Positions 62,378 through 64,000 of a stretch of 64,000 nucleotides of DNA are shown piece by piece. Both the position numbers and the translations under genes were made by a program. The stretch is from Centropus unirufus (taxonomy: Eukaryota > Chordata > Aves > Cuculiformes > Centropidae). Each line of letters starts with the position of its first letter. Within the stretch, counting starts at the first letter, position 1. The notes beneath the pieces are model-generated. The model searched no databases and had not been told where the DNA came from. It saw nothing but the letters and a program-made list of their open reading frames with translations. Location: contig VYZI01000003.1 of assembly GCA_013397695.1 (NCBI GenBank), positions 6,605,438 through 6,669,437 on the forward strand. The letters run 5' to 3'.

Positions 62378-63603
62378 CTTTGTGCAGAAGTAGATTAATT
62401 AGTAAAATTCCAATGCACACAAACCCAGCTCTTCATAGATATCTGCAAGTACCACTATGTTCTTCTAAAATGGGTACCCTTGTAACTGCACACCAGAAAA
62501 AGTTGTAACTTTAAGATAAGCACATTTTAAACTGGCTGTAGTAATGAAAGCAGTAGGAGATGGCTGAATTGTGCTCCAAAAATTCCTGTTAATTCATACT
62601 TCAAAGTATTTTCAAACTGGTTAGAAGTTAGTTTGAGGCCATCTAAATTAAGCAAAAAATTGTGAAAAGAAGATTAATTGGAACTTTCAGTTCCTCTTCA
62701 TGAACTCCCTTCCTGGAAACACCAATGTGTTCTCTAGTTGCAAGAATAACACTTAGCATTTTCATTTTGCAATGTTTCATCTTTACCAGGGTCTCTGGGA
62801 GAAAAGAGTTACTTCCAAGAAAAAAAACCAAGGCAAGTCACCCAAAGCCATGGCCTTGTATGACAATTTGTCCTGCAATAAAGGCAAAGGAACAAGTTTC
62901 TGTGCTTTTCCTTTTCTCTTGGCCCCCTCCCATCCCCAGCTCTTCATGCCTCCATCCCCTACTTTCTCTCTCCATTTAACATTTGTGCAGAGGCTGCAGG
63001 AATAAAAGGAAGGGGATAAAAACAAACCTGCAGGTAAGGAAGTCCCTTAGCCCTGCTTTTTGGAGTACTGTCACTGTCCTGCAGGAGCATTTGCATCCCA
63101 GGGTGGGGACAGCCTGGCTGCCAGCCATGCCACCAGTGCCAAAGTGGTGGTTCGTTTTACCACAGGGCCAACACAGGATCCAGACACACTCAGCAACTGT
63201 AAAATTTAAGTCAGCTGCTAAGTCAGCCCCACTGACTTCAACTGTTTCCACGAAGGAACAACTGCTGGTTGTATTCTGGGTAGGATTTCAAGGGTGGTTG
63301 TCCTTCCCTCACTCCCCACCTCCTTCCTACCCCCTCTCCGCCTCAAGAAACCGTGATCTGCAATTACACAGCAGTACAAGTAACTGCAAAAACAGGCAAA
63401 AGGCAGCACAAGAAAGCTGAAACTTGGTCTATAATGGTGAGATATGCTTTATCTCAGAACTTCAAAATACTGAAGAAAATACTTAACTAAAGGTCAAAAA
63501 GGAGAGCAAAGCAGTTTCATTTTTTAAAAAAAATTCTTCCTTCAACCCATGCTTCTACTGCAATGCAACATTTATCATCAAAAATTCCTTCCCAGGGACT
63601 TAC
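62378..63603 (-). other. ENPP2 intron (1.2 kb)
   Basis: No exon or recognisable repeat was seen. Part of it (about 62900-63420) is more GC-rich and open in several frames on both strands. I regard that as composition rather than coding. Confidence 0.8.
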
Positions 63604-63683
63604 AGTAGCAAGGGTGTACAAGTTGGGGAAGGTTTTTGTAGGGTAGACAGGTCTCATGTAAGGAGAATGTGTTCCACAAGATC
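63604..63683 (-). CDS. ENPP2: ENPP2 exon with the catalytic threonine (human 194-219)
   Basis: This 80-nt exon lies between a tttcag acceptor and a GTAAGT donor, entered at phase 1 (two bases finish an Arg codon) and left at phase 0. It encodes 26 residues starting SCGTHSPYMRP and containing YPTKTFPNLYTLAT. The second Thr of PTKTFPN is the nucleophile (human T210) that forms the covalent phospho-intermediate in NPP enzymes. The following F, L and L line the lipid pocket. This is the most 5' coding exon in the window, and I found no further exon between 63684 and 64000. Confidence 0.96.
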
Positions 63684-64000
63684 CTGAAAAATCAATAGGG
63701 AATGCAAATATTAGGAAGTGAAGCACTCAGACATGGAAAACAAAAACAGAGTCATTTGCTGTGACTCAAAATGCTGCAGAGATGGTTAAATTTTAACTGA
63801 TTTAAATGAACATTCTGCTGCTTAACATTGGCAGGTCTTCCCGTGAGACTGTAGTAAATCCACTCACACACCCTTTGTAACTCACAATGAACACCTGAAG
63901 TAATGCAGCCAGAGAACTACAGAACCACTTATGCTTCCACAGAGTTTTCCTCTCCAAGCTGGCCTCCTTCAAGAGTCATTTAACTGTCTTGCTAAGTAAA

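Larger units (their letters stand above)
20518..64000 (-). other. ENPP2: ENPP2 (autotaxin) transcription unit, 5' part outside window
   Basis: Autotaxin is a secreted lysophospholipase D that cleaves lysophosphatidylcholine to LPA and choline. Nineteen constitutive coding exons and one alternative exon were found on the minus strand. Each is bounded by AG and GT, and phases join without a break from 63683 to the TAG stop at 20952-20954. The joined product is about 666 residues and aligns by eye with human residues 194 to 863. In order it carries the catalytic phosphodiesterase domain, the lasso linker and the nuclease-like domain. Catalytic T210, the metal ligands D312, H316, D359, H360 and H475, the inter-domain cysteines (human C414 and C806) and the calcium loop are all present. 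There are no frameshifts or internal stops, so the gene looks functional. The promoter, signal peptide, somatomedin-B domains and D172 are not in the window. Identification is very secure; the human numbering is from memory. Confidence 0.97.

Noticed and set aside
62983..63420. 145-codon plus-strand open frame in an ENPP2 intron
   Set aside because: A GC-richer patch open on both strands, antisense to the gene, with no domain or splice signals.
63684..64000. Searched for the next upstream ENPP2 exon (with the VDGFR metal site)
   Set aside because: No matching sequence in either register; it must lie beyond the window.

Overview
The window is vertebrate genomic DNA, most likely avian. The signs are intron-rich coding sequence with consensus splice sites, several old CR1-type LINE fragments (the dominant avian/reptilian LINE) and one run of Ns typical of a draft assembly. 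I recognise one gene: ENPP2, encoding autotaxin, the secreted lysophospholipase D that makes lysophosphatidic acid (LPA). It lies on the minus strand.

Layout. Positions 1-20517 are intergenic DNA downstream of ENPP2. I see no convincing gene there, only an assembly gap (1823-1919), short CR1 tails and a few small tandem repeats. The ENPP2 3' UTR is about 20518-20951. The coding exons run from the stop codon at 20952 up to 63683, where the window holds the exon with the catalytic threonine. The first ~193 residues (signal peptide, two somatomedin-B domains, start of the phosphodiesterase domain, first metal-binding Asp) lie beyond position 64000. I reconstructed 19 constitutive coding exons plus one alternative exon. 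Splice phases agree across every junction, and the constitutive exons give about 666 residues in frame, against ~670 for the matching part of human autotaxin-beta.

By domain, exons from 63683 down to about 35411 encode the phosphodiesterase catalytic domain, with T210, D312/H316, D359/H360 and H475 (human numbering) all intact. The exon at 34334-34506 carries the lasso linker. Exons from 34043 down to 20952 encode the nuclease-like domain with its EF-hand-like calcium loop.

Points of interest. (1) A 156-nt phase-0 cassette exon at 46199-46354 encodes the 52-residue polybasic insert that defines the heparan-binding autotaxin-alpha isoform. (2) The lasso/nuclease linker exon lacks the upstream acceptor that would add a four-residue V-E-P-K-like segment, so only a short, delta-like linker seems possible. 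(3) The last human N-glycosylation site (N807) is lost. (4) A speculative 69-nt, phase-compatible cassette at 33147-33215 sits where the mammalian brain-type (gamma) insert lies. I found no novel multi-gene system. Introns and the flank are otherwise ordinary. Comparisons with human autotaxin are from memory, not from a search.
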